A stretch of 64,000 bases of DNA from Saccharopolyspora soli. GTDB lineage: Bacteria; Actinomycetota; Actinomycetes; Mycobacteriales; Pseudonocardiaceae. The stretch's first letter is position 1; the number at the start of each line of letters is the position of its first letter. Location of the stretch: contig NZ_JALBWV010000037.1 in assembly GCF_022678645.1 (NCBI RefSeq), forward strand, positions 1 to 64,000, given 5' to 3'. The notes under the pieces are model-generated. The model had not been told where the DNA came from, ran no database searches, and saw only the letters and a list, made by a program, of their open reading frames with translations. A program made the position numbers and the translations under genes. Below are positions 16,831 to 25,258 of this stretch, one piece after another.

Positions 16831-16927
16831 AACGCCGCCCGCCGTCGTTGCAAATTGCACCCACCCGAACGAGGGTCAGAAGCCCTTCGCTACCCAGGCC
16901 CTCGGTACGCCATCCGTGTGCGGGGCT

Positions 16928-16947
16928 GCAATTTCACGAGAAATCGC
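16928..16947. repeat. Imperfect palindrome, GCGATTTC family
   Basis: GCAATTTC-ACGA-GAAATCGC is an 8+4+8 near-palindrome that resembles the perfect 22-base palindrome at 45798-45819 and the two copies at 37938-38001. It lies in the intergenic region between two convergent genes. Confidence 0.5.
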
Positions 16948-17012
16948 AACGGCTCCGGCCGGGTGGGCGGCCGTGGTTTGGTGGCGGGGTCGGTGGTCCA
17001 CTGTGGATGGTG

Positions 17013-18068
17013 TCAGCAGTGGGCTGGTTCGATGATCTTGATGCCGTGCAGGCGGCGGACGAAGTCCGCACCGAAGGCCGTTGCCGGGGTGTGGGCACCC
17101 GGCGCGGGCGGCTCGGAACGCAGGGCGCTGACGGCCCGGAGCACCGCGTCGGCCGTCAGGTCGTAGGTGTCCGGGCCGATCAGGGCCGCCGACACGCTCG
17201 TGCCGTCCGGCGCCGTTGCTTCCGCGTACACCTCGACCCAGCTGCGCGAGCGGGTGGCGCGGCCGGGTCCGCGCACCACCGCGCCGATCGCCGCCTTGCC
17301 CAGCTGTTGCACGACGTGCGAACGCATCACGACCTGCGACAACCGGGATGATCTGCGCCCGGCGAGGTCGAGTCCGGGCAGGTGGGCGAAGGTGGTGATG
17401 GTGCTGATCCCGGTGCTGCGGTAGGCCGAGCTCACATCGCCCCAGGGCAGTGCGGTCACCTTTCGCCGCCCGGACGGGAACGGCACCTCACGCCGCCGCC
17501 ACGCCAGCGGCACGGTGCGGATTTCGCCGTCGATGCGGGCCCGACCGCCCAGCGCGGCGCCTTCCAACGCGCTCTTCAGCGTGCCGCCGCTGATCCCGCC
17601 GCTGGCGTGGAACGCCAGGTCGAGGCTGGTCGCGGTGGGCAATTCGGCGGCGACCATCGCGGCCAGGCAGTCGGTGGGCACCACGTCGAAACCCGAGCCG
17701 GGCAGCAGCACCACACCAACGCGCCGGGCGTCCTCGTGGTGCGCGAAAACCGCCTCGAACACGTCGATTTCGCCAGTGATGTCCAGGTAATGCACACCGG
17801 CTCGCAGGCAGCCGCGGACCATCGGCGCGGACGTCTCGGAGAACGGCCCGGCGCAGTGCGCCACGACGTCGATGTCCCGCAGGCCCGCGGCGACAACGTC
17901 CGGGTCGTCGAGGTCGAAGATGCGGTAGGGCAGGCCGCGCGGCGTGGCGAAGGCGGCGATCTTCGCTGGATCACGACCGGCCAGCACCGGACGTTCCCCG
18001 CGGGCGATCGCCAGGTCCGCGACCAACCGACCGGTGTAGCCGCTCGCGCCGTAAATCATCCAGTTCAT
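17013..18068 (-). CDS. Saccharopine dehydrogenase-like / trans-acting enoyl reductase family protein
   Basis: A 351-residue NAD(P)-binding oxidoreductase. The N-terminal Rossmann motif is YGASGYTGRLVADLA (from residue 5), followed by the family segment LAGRDPAKIAAFA and the central VAHCAGPFSETSAPMVRGC and GVHYLDITGEI, which are typical of saccharopine-dehydrogenase-like proteins. The start ATG 18068 has a GAGAGG ribosome binding site; an upstream in-frame start adds 27 unrelated residues. Relatives include trans-acting enoyl reductases of complex lipid synthesis, but many are uncharacterised. An IclR gene lies upstream on the same strand after 328 bases of repeat-bearing DNA. Confidence 0.8.
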   Translation of the reverse strand: MNWMIYGASGYTGRLVADLAIARGERPVLAGRDPAKIAAFATPRGLPYRIFDLDDPDVVAAGLRDIDVVAHCAGPFSETSAPMVRGCLRAGVHYLDITGEIDVFEAVFAHHEDARRVGVVLLPGSGFDVVPTDCLAAMVAAELPTATSLDLAFHASGGISGGTLKSALEGAALGGRARIDGEIRTVPLAWRRREVPFPSGRRKVTALPWGDVSSAYRSTGISTITTFAHLPGLDLAGRRSSRLSQVVMRSHVVQQLGKAAIGAVVRGPGRATRSRSWVEVYAEATAPDGTSVSAALIGPDTYDLTADAVLRAVSALRSEPPAPGAHTPATAFGADFVRRLHGIKIIEPAHC

Positions 18069-18396
18069 CGCGATCCTCTCGGGTACTGCTGAACATCCTG
18101 GTAACAAACACCACTGGGAGAGGTCGCGGGTTGCCCCGAGTTGCGCCAATCACCCAAGATCGTGAATCCCAACCCCCGAAATTCCCGCTCACCCCTCCGG
18201 ACTCCCGGACGAGAGTCCCGGTCGAATGGGACTCCCACCCAGAGCATTCCCGCGCCGCACGTGATGTGCCAGGTGAGCGGAACTCTCGACCGGGCAGAAC
18301 GGTCGAACGGGACGCTCGTCTGCAACGGGGTTCTGTCGGGCGGCGGCACCAGGTGGGTCCGCGGACGAGATGATCCGCGGTGCCGACTCCGGCACT
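18069..18396. other. 328-base intergenic region with imperfect inverted repeat
   Basis: No gene is readable. Two 20-base arms at 18208-18227 and 18301-18320 are complementary at about 16 of 20 positions (shared core GACGAG-GTCCCG-TCGA) around a 73-base loop. The sequence GGTCGAA is repeated several times inside. It looks like another dispersed hairpin element. Confidence 0.5.
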
Positions 18397-19143
18397 TCAG
18401 CGCGGTGGGCGACCGAGCGCGACGGCGATCGAGGTGGCCGTGTCCTGGACCCGGCCGAGCAGTTGGCGCAGCGCAGCCGGGTCCGCCACCGCTCGCACCG
18501 TGGTCAGCGAGACGGCCGCCGCGAGTTGCCCGGTGGCGTCCGGGATTCCGACGCCGAGGCAGTGCACCAGTGGCTCGAACTCGGCCTGGTCGGTGGCGTA
18601 CCCCAGCCGCGCGACCGCCGCCAAGTGTTCGCGGAAGTCGGCTTCGTCGGTGATGGTGCGCTCGGTGTATCGGGTGAAGGTGTGCTTGGCCAGCAGGCGA
18701 TCGCGGTGTTCGGCGGGTAACCCGGCCAAAATCACCTTGCTGGCGGCGGCGGTGTGCAGCGGCACCGCTCGACCGATCCGCGACCAGGTGCGGATCGAGG
18801 CCGTGCCCTCGATCTTGTCGACGTAGACGATCTGGTCGTCCACCAGCTGCGCCAGGTGGACCGTCGAGTTCGTGGCGTCCGCCAGCGAGATCAGGTGCGG
18901 TCGCGCGACCGCCCGCAGATCCATCTCGTCCAGCACCTGCTGACCGAGTTCGACCAGCCGCAGCCCGAGCCGGTACCGGCCGTCCTGACCGCGGGCGATC
19001 AAACCGCCGTCGGCCAGCGGTTGCAGCATCCGCAGCGCGGTTGAACTGTGCACGCCGAGTTCGCGGGCCAGCTCCGCGATCGTCTTGGGCGCCCCGGCGA
19101 GGGTTTCGAGCACGTGCACCGCCTTGGCAACCGTCTTCGACAT
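18397..19143 (-). CDS. IclR family transcriptional regulator
   Basis: A 248-residue IclR protein. The winged HTH (TIAELARELGVHSSTALR) is at about residues 21-38 with the wing GLIARGQDGRYRLGLRL. The ligand domain has DATNSTVHLAQLVDDQIVYV and PLHTAAASKVILAGLP, as usual. The start ATG 19143 is preceded by GGGG and lies just at the fold; an upstream ATG gives only polar extra residues. The effector is unknown; the downstream saccharopine-dehydrogenase-like gene is a possible target. A small palindrome at 19183-19195 in its own upstream region could be its operator. Confidence 0.85.
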   Translation of the reverse strand: MSKTVAKAVHVLETLAGAPKTIAELARELGVHSSTALRMLQPLADGGLIARGQDGRYRLGLRLVELGQQVLDEMDLRAVARPHLISLADATNSTVHLAQLVDDQIVYVDKIEGTASIRTWSRIGRAVPLHTAAASKVILAGLPAEHRDRLLAKHTFTRYTERTITDEADFREHLAAVARLGYATDQAEFEPLVHCLGVGIPDATGQLAAAVSLTTVRAVADPAALRQLLGRVQDTATSIAVALGRPPR

Positions 19144-19483
19144 CCAAACCCCTCGATCGGATTGCAGCATGAGCACTCAGCTTGCAAATATTGCATCTTA
19201 GCAGGTCAGGCCGAAAGTCCGGGCAACACCCGGAGCACTGCCCGAAACCACCGCAAACCGTCGCGGAATCGCATGCGGAAAAGGACTCGAACGCAACCGA
19301 AGAGAATCGTTGCTCAAGCAACTTCGCCGAGGATTCTGACGCCTAGCTCGCCGCTACGAATGGCGAAACTCACTCGGGTGAAAAATGTTGTTTCGGCCAT
19401 CCAAAAATTGACAGTCAACGCACCTGGTGATCGACTTTCGAGTGCATCTGTCAGCAATTCGGTAGACGGAAGAAGGCCCCCGA
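19144..19483. other. 340-base divergent intergenic region
   Basis: Holds the promoters of the IclR gene (leftward) and of a small secreted protein (rightward). It is noticeably AT-richer than its neighbours near 19180-19200 and 19380-19450. No gene was recognised. Confidence 0.6.
19183..19195. promoter_or_regulatory. Candidate IclR operator
   Basis: TGCAA-ATA-TTGCA is a perfect 5+3+5 palindrome 40 bases upstream of the IclR start, in an AT-rich stretch. IclR proteins bind short palindromes, often near their own promoter. Assignment is inferred from position. Confidence 0.4.
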
Positions 19484-19870
19484 ATGCGACACTCGCCCGT
19501 CCTGTTCAGCGCCGCGCTAACCCTTACCGCACTCGCGATCGCGCCAGCCGCACCCGCGAGCGCCGTCCCCGAGCAAGCACCGATGTGCGCGCTGTTCGCC
19601 TATCAACCCACTCGCGAAGGCAACACGCTGGTCGCCAATGGCGGCCGCAGCGGTTGCCTGAACAGCGCGACGGTCAACGTGCGGATCGTCGTGGAGCAGA
19701 AGGACAGCGCACCGAGGGTGCTCGGCGAGCTGGCGCAGAGCGGCACCGAGATCAACCTGGTGACGAAGGCCCCGTGCAACAGCGGCAATGCCGTCACCGT
19801 CTTCACCGAAACGGCCAGCTCCACCGGTGCGACGTACCGCTCCGCATCAACCACCTTCGAGAAATGCTGA
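19484..19870 (+). CDS. Small secreted protein, unknown function
   Basis: A 128-residue protein with a clear signal peptide (VLFSAALTLTALAIAPAAP, likely cleaved after ASA near residue 27). The mature part has about four cysteines, including two CxL/CN contexts and a terminal KC, suggesting two disulphides. It contains beta-rich stretches such as SATVNVRIVVEQ and AVTVFTETAS. The ATG 19484 follows GAAGAAGG. No enzyme motif is present; small actinomycete secreted proteins of this type are often inhibitors or surface proteins, but nothing here decides. Confidence 0.7.
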   Translation: MRHSPVLFSAALTLTALAIAPAAPASAVPEQAPMCALFAYQPTREGNTLVANGGRSGCLNSATVNVRIVVEQKDSAPRVLGELAQSGTEINLVTKAPCNSGNAVTVFTETASSTGATYRSASTTFEKC

Positions 19871-19889
19871 ACCGGACCTGAGCAGGGTC

Positions 19890-19929
19890 GTGAGCGCTAA
19901 CGCGGGTTGGCGCCCGCTTTCGCGCTCAC
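19890..19929. terminator. Hairpin between convergent genes
   Basis: GTGAGCGC at 19890-19897 pairs with GCGCTCAC at 19922-19929, with an inner GCGGG/CCCGC stem. It lies between the secreted-protein gene and the convergent manganese-exporter gene and overlaps the latter's stop, so it can serve both directions. There is no T-run. Confidence 0.6.
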
Positions 19930-20504
19930 AACAGGGCGAACAGCGAATCAGCGATCAACCAGGCCCCGAACACCACGAACAGCGCCGTTGCCCCGTAGCG
20001 GATCGCCCGCTCCGGCAAGTGCTTCCCGAGCAGCATGCCGACACCGATCGCGAGCGCGTCGGCCAGCACCATTCCCAACGTCGAGCCGATCCAGGTGCCG
20101 AGCCAGTCGTGGTGGGTGGCCAGCGTGACCGTCGCCAGCATCGTCTTGTCGCCCAACTCGGCCAGGAAGAACGCGACAGTCACCACCAACACCGCGGAAC
20201 CGGCCCGCCGGGACGCTTTGCTCTTCTCGTCCTCGGTCAGGTGGTCACCGCGCAGCGTCCAAGCGGCGAATCCCAGGAATGCCACCCCGGCGAGCAGGGC
20301 GATCCACTCGGTGGGCAGGAGTTCACCCAGTCCGAAGCCCAGCGCCACCGATACCGCGTGCACCAGGGTGGTGGCCACGGTGATCCCGAACAGCACCTGC
20401 CACGCGCGGTAGCGTGTCGCGAAGGTCATCGCCATCAATTGCGATTTGTCCCCGAGTTCGGCCACGAAGATGGCCGCCGAGCTCAATGCGAGACTGCCCA
20501 GCAC
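19926..20504 (-). CDS. Gdt1/TMEM165 (UPF0016) family manganese exporter
   Basis: A 192-residue membrane protein with two copies of the family motif E-x-G-D-K-S/T: AELGDKSQLMA at residues 15-25 and AELGDKTMLATVTLA from residue 114, each inside a helix of a three-helix repeat; a charged loop (HLTEDEKSKASRR) joins the halves. Bacterial members export Mn2+ and are commonly controlled by the yybP-ykoY riboswitch, which is visible directly upstream. I chose GTG 20504, which starts at the first helix and follows AAAGGCGG; starts further upstream would be inside the riboswitch. This context makes Mn2+ detoxification the best call, though eukaryotic homologues also move Ca2+. Confidence 0.85.
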   Translation of the reverse strand: MLGSLALSSAAIFVAELGDKSQLMAMTFATRYRAWQVLFGITVATTLVHAVSVALGFGLGELLPTEWIALLAGVAFLGFAAWTLRGDHLTEDEKSKASRRAGSAVLVVTVAFFLAELGDKTMLATVTLATHHDWLGTWIGSTLGMVLADALAIGVGMLLGKHLPERAIRYGATALFVVFGAWLIADSLFALL

Positions 20505-20579
20505 GACGATTGTCCGCCTTTCCGATCGGGCCCGAACCGAAGGCGCGCAGCAACTTCGGCCCGGCAATGAATGCCGGTT

Positions 20580-20685
20580 GCCGAAGGTCTCGCCCACCTC
20601 GAATCCCAAGGCTCCGCGACCGGGTGCGCATTGCGCCGCACCAGCATGTCGACCGCGATATTGCGGACTACTCCCCTTCTTGCGC
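20580..20685 (-). ncRNA. yybP-ykoY manganese riboswitch
   Basis: Read on the minus strand, the leader contains the conserved first loop GGGGAGUAG (complement of 20668-20676), then CGGUCGACA and a GUGCGGC-type hairpin, and ends with GGGCGAGACCUUCGG (complement of 20582-20596). These are the sequence hallmarks of yybP-ykoY aptamers, and the outer stem GAAGG/CCUUC closes them. The aptamer ends about 76 bases before the GTG of a Gdt1-family exporter, the classic partner gene. The 3' strand CUUCGG can instead pair with CCGAAG just downstream around an inner CCGGCA/TGCCGG hairpin (about 20550-20587), giving mutually exclusive structures: Mn2+ binding would favour the aptamer stem and expression. 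Confidence 0.85.
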
Positions 20686-20881
20686 CACGAACCCTACCTC
20701 CTTTCTCGACAAAATCAAAATGCCACCCGGGCAGCCGCGGTTGAAATACCTTTTCCCGATTGCTAAACGAACTTTTCGGCAGCCCGCAAACCACTAATTC
20801 GCCGCCCCCGACCGAATTATTTTCGGCGCACGAAGGGCGATGCCCGGCGCCCGGAACAACCGGCCGCGAGGTGCGCCGACG

Positions 20882-21349
20882 TCAGGACTCGGCGAGCGTC
20901 CGGCCGGGCAGGTCAGGGTCGCAGCCCATCCTGGGCAGCTGCGCGCGAACCGCGCCGCGGGTGCGGCCGAACTCCTCGCCCAGCTCCTCGATCAGTCGGC
21001 TCCCGGACTCGCCGACCGTGCTCAGCCACCGCTCGCGAAGCCGCTCGCCGTCGGCCTCGCTCCACGGCCGACCGGCGTTGGGCGGCCGTGGTCGACTCCG
21101 CCCGCGACCGGCGGTCCACGGCGCGTGCAGCGCGGCCAACCCGTCCAGGGTCCGGGTGAGGAACGCGCTGGCGTCGCTGAGCCCGTCGATGGCGATCAGC
21201 AGATTGCCCTCGGCCACGATGCGACCGTCGGCGTCCGCGCCGGTGAACTCCACCGCCACGGAGGCGGGCTGGTCGTCGCTGGCCGGTTCGCCCCTGGCGT
21301 TGATTCCGTAGGTGTGCTGTCCGACTCGTACTTCGTTGCGAAAATCCAT
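20882..21349 (-). CDS. Hypothetical protein with C-terminal HTH-like segment
   Basis: A 155-residue protein of unknown function. The N-terminal ~75 residues look like a small alpha/beta domain (VRVGQHTYGINARGE, VAVEFTGADADGRIVAEGN). A basic proline-rich linker follows, then RPWSEADGERLRERW and IEELGEEFGRTRGAVRAQL, which resembles the HTH found in proteins with a W-x3-E-D-x3-L start and a GRT-x-GA recognition helix. A small DNA-binding role is possible. The start ATG 21349 lies about 30 bases downstream of an 18-base palindrome. Standalone. Confidence 0.65.
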   Translation of the reverse strand: MDFRNEVRVGQHTYGINARGEPASDDQPASVAVEFTGADADGRIVAEGNLLIAIDGLSDASAFLTRTLDGLAALHAPWTAGRGRSRPRPPNAGRPWSEADGERLRERWLSTVGESGSRLIEELGEEFGRTRGAVRAQLPRMGCDPDLPGRTLAES

Positions 21350-21380
21350 GCCTCGAAGTTAAGGCCAGCGACGACGATTC

Positions 21381-21398
21381 CCCGGTAGTCAAGTACCG
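21381..21398. promoter_or_regulatory. Candidate operator palindrome
   Basis: CCGGTA-GTCAAG-TACCGG, a 6+6+6 inverted repeat, lies about 32 bases upstream of the 20882-21349 gene start and overlaps a TTGACT -35-like hexamer on the minus strand. It may be the site of a repressor, possibly the HTH-bearing product itself. Inference only. Confidence 0.4.
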
Positions 21399-21612
21399 GT
21401 TCTGCACCTGTGTCGGGACGATTTCTCGATCGAGTGAGGGACGGCTCACACCTCAGCCCGGAACACCGCGCCCGGCCGGACCGTTGGACGGGTTGGTCGA
21501 TGCGCCCGTGTCCCCCGGGCTGCAACTACCGCCTTCGCGGAATACCGTCCGGCTGGAGCCGCGTCGCGCCTATCGCCGAGAGGCGACCGGTGCATCGACC
21601 GCCAGCAGAACG

Positions 21613-21644
21613 AGACCCCCGCCCTTCTCCGCGGGCGGGGGTCT
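21613..21644. terminator. GC-rich terminator-like hairpin
   Basis: AGACCCCCGCCC pairs perfectly with GGGCGGGGGTCT around an eight-base loop. A 12-bp GC stem of this sort is a typical actinomycete terminator without a T-run. No coding gene ends immediately beside it. Confidence 0.6.
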
Positions 21645-21766
21645 GTTCATCTCCAGCGAGCCCGAGCCTTCCCAGGTGAAACCACCTGCCATCCCAGGGA
21701 GCGCGGTTCCTGTCCTCGAAACCACTTCGCGCAGCGGTGCGTTCTCCGTTCGGGTGGGGAGTGAAG

Positions 21767-21815
21767 GGTGAGGGGCACCCTTCACCAAGTAACTTGGTAA
21801 AGGGTGCCCCTCACC
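21767..21815 (-). terminator. Long inverted repeat after the peptidase gene
   Basis: Arms of 24 bases (21767-21790 and 21792-21815) match at all but one position, almost without a loop; in minus-strand RNA the odd position is a G-U pair. It lies 34 bases past the stop of the leftward peptidase gene, so it probably ends that transcript. Core GGGGCACCC-TTCACC resembles the 13301-13353 repeat. Confidence 0.65.
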
Positions 21816-21848
21816 TCGTCCTCATCGAAGGAGTCCGGGGATGGGTTC

Positions 21849-23441
21849 TCAGTCGAAGGGTTGTTTGTCCGGTTGGCAGACCTGGCCTGGTTCTGGGACT
21901 TTCAGGTTGACCAGGTAGTCGGCCGTCATCTTGTCCGCGCACGAGCTGTCACCCAGGATGCAGTGCCCGAACGAGTCGACGCTCACCAGCCGGGCGTTGC
22001 CCAGCTGCTGTTCCATCCGCCGCGAGAACTCGTACTGGGTGGCCGGGTCGTAGAAGTTGCCGAACAGCAGCACCGGGTTCGCGGCTTGGTGCTGCCACGG
22101 GCCGCGGTGCACGTTCGCGCTGACCGGTGGCCAGGTCGAGCACCCGGCCACATCGCTGAACGCCTGCGAACGACCGAAGGTCGGCGACTCGGCCTCCCAC
22201 TGCGCGGCGATGCCCGGCACCTGCTCTGGCTCCTTGGGGATCGGCTTGTCCGTGCAGTTCACCCCGAAGTACGTGTCGTCCACGTAGGTCTCCTCGGCGG
22301 CGTCGGACAGGCCGTCGAAGCGACCGATCGAGGTCGGGTTGTGCAGCACTCGCAGCAACTGCGGGGCGAATCCCTGCTCGGGGTGCAGTTGCTGGTACAG
22401 CGACTGCAGATCCGTGGCGAGCTGCCGGAAATCCTCCGGGTTGTAGAGGATGCCGCCGACGCTGTCGGTGAACTGGGAGAGCGTGATCTCCGTGCCGTCC
22501 GGCATGGTGATCGGCCCTTCCCGCAGCCGGTCGCGGATCTCGTCGAACTTCGCCCGCGGATCGCCTTCGCTGAACGCGCACTTGTCCGCCGTTTCGGCGC
22601 AGCGCTGCAGGAAGGCGGCCAAGGCCAGTTCGAAGCCCCCGGCCCGCTCCCGGTCGTACTGGACGCCGTCGGCGAGTCGCAGCGCCGGATCCACGTTGCC
22701 GTCCAGGACGATCGCGCGGCTGTGCTCCGGGAACACGTTCACGTAGGTCGCGCCCAGCAGCGTGCCGTAGGAGAAGCCGACGTAGGTGAGCTGCTCGTCG
22801 CCCACGCCCTGCCGCATCAGGTCGAGGTCCCGCGCGACGTCCTTGGTGGACATGTGCTGCAACAACTCGCCAGCGTGCTGGTCGCAGGACTCGCCGTAGT
22901 CCTGGTATGCGGCCATCGTGGTGCCGATCTGCTCGTCGGTGACCGGCACCGACGTGATCCGGCCCAGCACCGCATTGGCCTGCTCGGCGGACTCGAAGCA
23001 GCGCAACCGGGTGCTGCGGTCCACCCCGCGCGGGTCGAAGCCGACGATGTCGAAGCGGTTGAGCACCTCCGGCTCGAACCGGTCCACCGCGGACACCGGC
23101 ATGCTGAACCCGGCGCCACCGGGTCCGCCCGGATTCAGGAACAACGAGCCGATCTTCGCGTCCGGGTTTGCCGCCGCCCGGCGCATCATCGCCAGATCGA
23201 TGGTGCCCTTGCTCGGATCGTCGTGATCGATCGGTACCGGATAACTCGCGCAGCTGTACAGGTACCGCTGCGTGACAGGCACTCCGCTGAGCGCCTCTTC
23301 GTCGCACTCGCCCCAGGAAACCGGTGCGGCGCCGGACGGTTGTGCCACCGCCGGGGTACCCGCCACCACTGCCGTACCCGTGACCAGCGCGCTTGCCGCA
23401 ATGGCCAATGCTCGACCCAACCTGCCGGAAAGCGCCCCCAC
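21849..23441 (-). CDS. Secreted alpha/beta hydrolase, tripeptidyl-aminopeptidase-like
   Basis: About 530 residues with a signal peptide (ALAIAASALVTGTAVVAG, ending near AVAQ). The oxyanion segment NPGGPGGAG is at about 103, the nucleophile Ser224 sits in GFSYGTLLG, and the catalytic acid and base are expected in FYDPATQ and SFGHCILG near the C-terminus. This matches Streptomyces tripeptidyl aminopeptidases (SlpD/E and Tap type; S33 peptidases), which trim tripeptides from secreted protein N-termini. Cysteine pairs in the mature part suggest disulphides. GTG 23441 is preferred because AGGAGG (23447-23452) lies at ideal spacing from it, while the next in-frame GTG upstream overlaps that site. 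Confidence 0.85.
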   Translation of the reverse strand: MGALSGRLGRALAIAASALVTGTAVVAGTPAVAQPSGAAPVSWGECDEEALSGVPVTQRYLYSCASYPVPIDHDDPSKGTIDLAMMRRAAANPDAKIGSLFLNPGGPGGAGFSMPVSAVDRFEPEVLNRFDIVGFDPRGVDRSTRLRCFESAEQANAVLGRITSVPVTDEQIGTTMAAYQDYGESCDQHAGELLQHMSTKDVARDLDLMRQGVGDEQLTYVGFSYGTLLGATYVNVFPEHSRAIVLDGNVDPALRLADGVQYDRERAGGFELALAAFLQRCAETADKCAFSEGDPRAKFDEIRDRLREGPITMPDGTEITLSQFTDSVGGILYNPEDFRQLATDLQSLYQQLHPEQGFAPQLLRVLHNPTSIGRFDGLSDAAEETYVDDTYFGVNCTDKPIPKEPEQVPGIAAQWEAESPTFGRSQAFSDVAGCSTWPPVSANVHRGPWQHQAANPVLLFGNFYDPATQYEFSRRMEQQLGNARLVSVDSFGHCILGDSSCADKMTADYLVNLKVPEPGQVCQPDKQPFD

Positions 23442-23606
23442 ACGCACCTCCTAGTTTCGTCTGTGAACTCCGAAACAGGAGTCAACAGTCCGAAAAGGAG
23501 GCAGCACACCGCAGAACGCAGGAACTTCGTGGTTTTTTCGGGCGCAATTCCGCTGAGCGCGGCGAAACGGCCCTGGCGACAGTGCTCTGCGACGAACGGG
23601 CTCGCG

Positions 23607-24389
23607 TCAGGGGACCAGGAACCGGCTGTCCCGAGCATCGGTGATCGCCATGTGGCCCGGTGCGTGGCCGATCGCGAACGGCGGTTTGGACTGCATCACC
23701 GCCGCTTGCGGGGTTACCCCGCAGGCCCAGAAGACTGGGATCTCACCAGGTCGGATCTCGACCGCTTCGCCGAAGTCTGGCTCGTCGATGTCCGCAATTC
23801 CCAATGCGTCCGGCGTTCCGATGTGCACCGGGGCGCCGTGCACCGCTGGATACCGGGAGGTGACGCGCACCGCGGCAGCGACCAGTTCCGCCGGGATCGG
23901 CCGCATCGACACCACCAGCGGCCCGGACAACCGGCCCGCTGGACGGCATTCCCGATTCGTCCGGTACATCGGGACGTTGCTGCCCGCTTCGACGTGGCGC
24001 ACCGGGACTCCGGCCTCCAACAGCGCGGCTTCGAAGGTGAAGCTGCAGCCGATCAGGAACGACACCAGATCATCGCGCCACAGATCGGTGACCTCGGTGC
24101 GTTCCTCGACCAGCACACCGTGCCGGTAGACGGTGTAGGCGGGCAGATCGGTGCGCAGATCACCGGCGAAGATCGAGGCGCTGGTCTCCCCCGGCTCGGT
24201 CACGTCGAGCACCGGGCACGAGCGCGGATTGCGCTGCGCGAAGAGCAGGAGGTCGTAAGCGTGTTCGCGGGGCAGCGCGATCAGGTTCGCCTGCGTCCAG
24301 CCAGCGCTGTATCCCGAGGTGGGCACGCGCAAACCGGCGCGGAACGCGGCACGGGCCTGTGCCGGGGACATCGCCTGCGGCTGCGTCAT
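23607..24389 (-). CDS. DUF1445 family protein (putative hydro-lyase / D-glutamate cyclase-like)
   Basis: A 260-residue protein of the DUF1445/UPF0317 family. Typical stretches are [18 protein letters not shown] at residues 22-39, [36 protein letters not shown] and [24 protein letters not shown]. The family is annotated as putative hydro-lyase and its eukaryotic relative (DGLUCY) is a D-glutamate cyclase that interconverts D-glutamate and 5-oxo-D-proline. That fits the neighbours: its ATG overlaps the pxpC stop (ATGA), so it is the last gene of the 5-oxoprolinase operon. A role in 5-oxoproline metabolism is therefore likely, though the exact reaction is inferred. Confidence 0.8.
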   Translation of the reverse strand: MTQPQAMSPAQARAAFRAGLRVPTSGYSAGWTQANLIALPREHAYDLLLFAQRNPRSCPVLDVTEPGETSASIFAGDLRTDLPAYTVYRHGVLVEERTEVTDLWRDDLVSFLIGCSFTFEAALLEAGVPVRHVEAGSNVPMYRTNRECRPAGRLSGPLVVSMRPIPAELVAAAVRVTSRYPAVHGAPVHIGTPDALGIADIDEPDFGEAVEIRPGEIPVFWACGVTPQAAVMQSKPPFAIGHAPGHMAITDARDSRFLVP

Positions 24390-25258
24390 CGAACATTCCT
24401 CCCTGCTCTGAACCGAAACCGGACCCGCTGGCCGGGGCGGGCCTGCGCGGCCTTGTCCACGTCCGCCGCGGTGACCACCGCGATCACCGGATATCCGCCG
24501 GTCACCGGGTGGTCGGCGAGGAACAGCGTCGGTCGCGCCGATGGTGGCACCTGCAACGCACCGGCCACCATGCCCTCGCTGGGCAGTTCCTCGGTGCGGC
24601 GGCGCTCCAGCGCTGGCCCGTCCAGCCGCATGCCGATCCGATTGCTGTCCGCGGTCACCTCGTACGGTCGGCTGACCAGGGTGGTCAGGGCGCCGTCGGC
24701 GAACCAATCGTGGCGCGGCCCCGGTTCGACGTGCAACACCACCTCATCGGCCGGATACGTCGCGACCGGGGCGAGATCGACCAGCGGGAACCGCTCGGGA
24801 GCCGGGCCGACCGGCAGCACCGCGCCGGGAACCAGCGGATCGGGTCCCAGCCCCGCGAGCACATCCGTGGCGCAGGAGCCGAGCACCGGCGGCACGGCGA
24901 TGCCGCCGCGCACTGCGAGATAACTGCGCAGTCCCCGGCCGGGCACACCCATGCGCAGCTCGGCACCCGCCGGAATCCGCAACACCGAGTTCGCCGCCGC
25001 GATCCGACCGTCCACAGTGATCGGGCAGGGCGCACCAGTCACCGCGGCGGTCAGATCGCGGGTCGCGCGGACCGCGAGCCCGCCCAACGTGACCTCGACG
25101 GCCGCCGCACCCTCGGCGTTGCCGAGCAGCCGGTTGGCCAGCCGGAACGCGCCGCTGTCGGCCGCGCCCGAAGGCCCCACGCCGATGTCGGCCAAGCCCG
25201 GTCGCCCCAGGTCCTGGATGGTCGACAGCGGACCCGTGGCGAGGACTTCCAAACTCAT
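24386..25258 (-). CDS. pxpC: 5-oxoprolinase subunit PxpC (biotin-dependent carboxyltransferase-like)
   Basis: A 290-residue KipA/AHS2-type protein. Family motifs are [19 protein letters not shown] at residues 13-31, [19 protein letters not shown] and [10 protein letters not shown], with the late segment [17 protein letters not shown]. With PxpA and PxpB it forms the ATP-dependent bacterial 5-oxoprolinase that opens pyroglutamate to L-glutamate. Its start overlaps the pxpB stop by four bases and its stop overlaps the DUF1445 start, so the operon is tightly coupled. Confidence 0.9.
   Translation of the reverse strand: MSLEVLATGPLSTIQDLGRPGLADIGVGPSGAADSGAFRLANRLLGNAEGAAAVEVTLGGLAVRATRDLTAAVTGAPCPITVDGRIAAANSVLRIPAGAELRMGVPGRGLRSYLAVRGGIAVPPVLGSCATDVLAGLGPDPLVPGAVLPVGPAPERFPLVDLAPVATYPADEVVLHVEPGPRHDWFADGALTTLVSRPYEVTADSNRIGMRLDGPALERRRTEELPSEGMVAGALQVPPSARPTLFLADHPVTGGYPVIAVVTAADVDKAAQARPGQRVRFRFRAGRNVR

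Larger units (their letters stand above)
21350..21848. other. 499-base intergenic region with two hairpins and a palindrome
   Basis: No gene recognised. It holds a palindrome at 21381-21398 near the promoter of the leftward hypothetical gene, a GC-rich hairpin at 21613-21644, and a long inverted repeat at 21767-21815 just past the end of the leftward peptidase gene. Confidence 0.6.

Noticed and set aside
21350-21620. tRNA-like fold in the region with several hairpins
   Set aside because: No cloverleaf with a TTCGA-type loop or a CCA end could be assembled.
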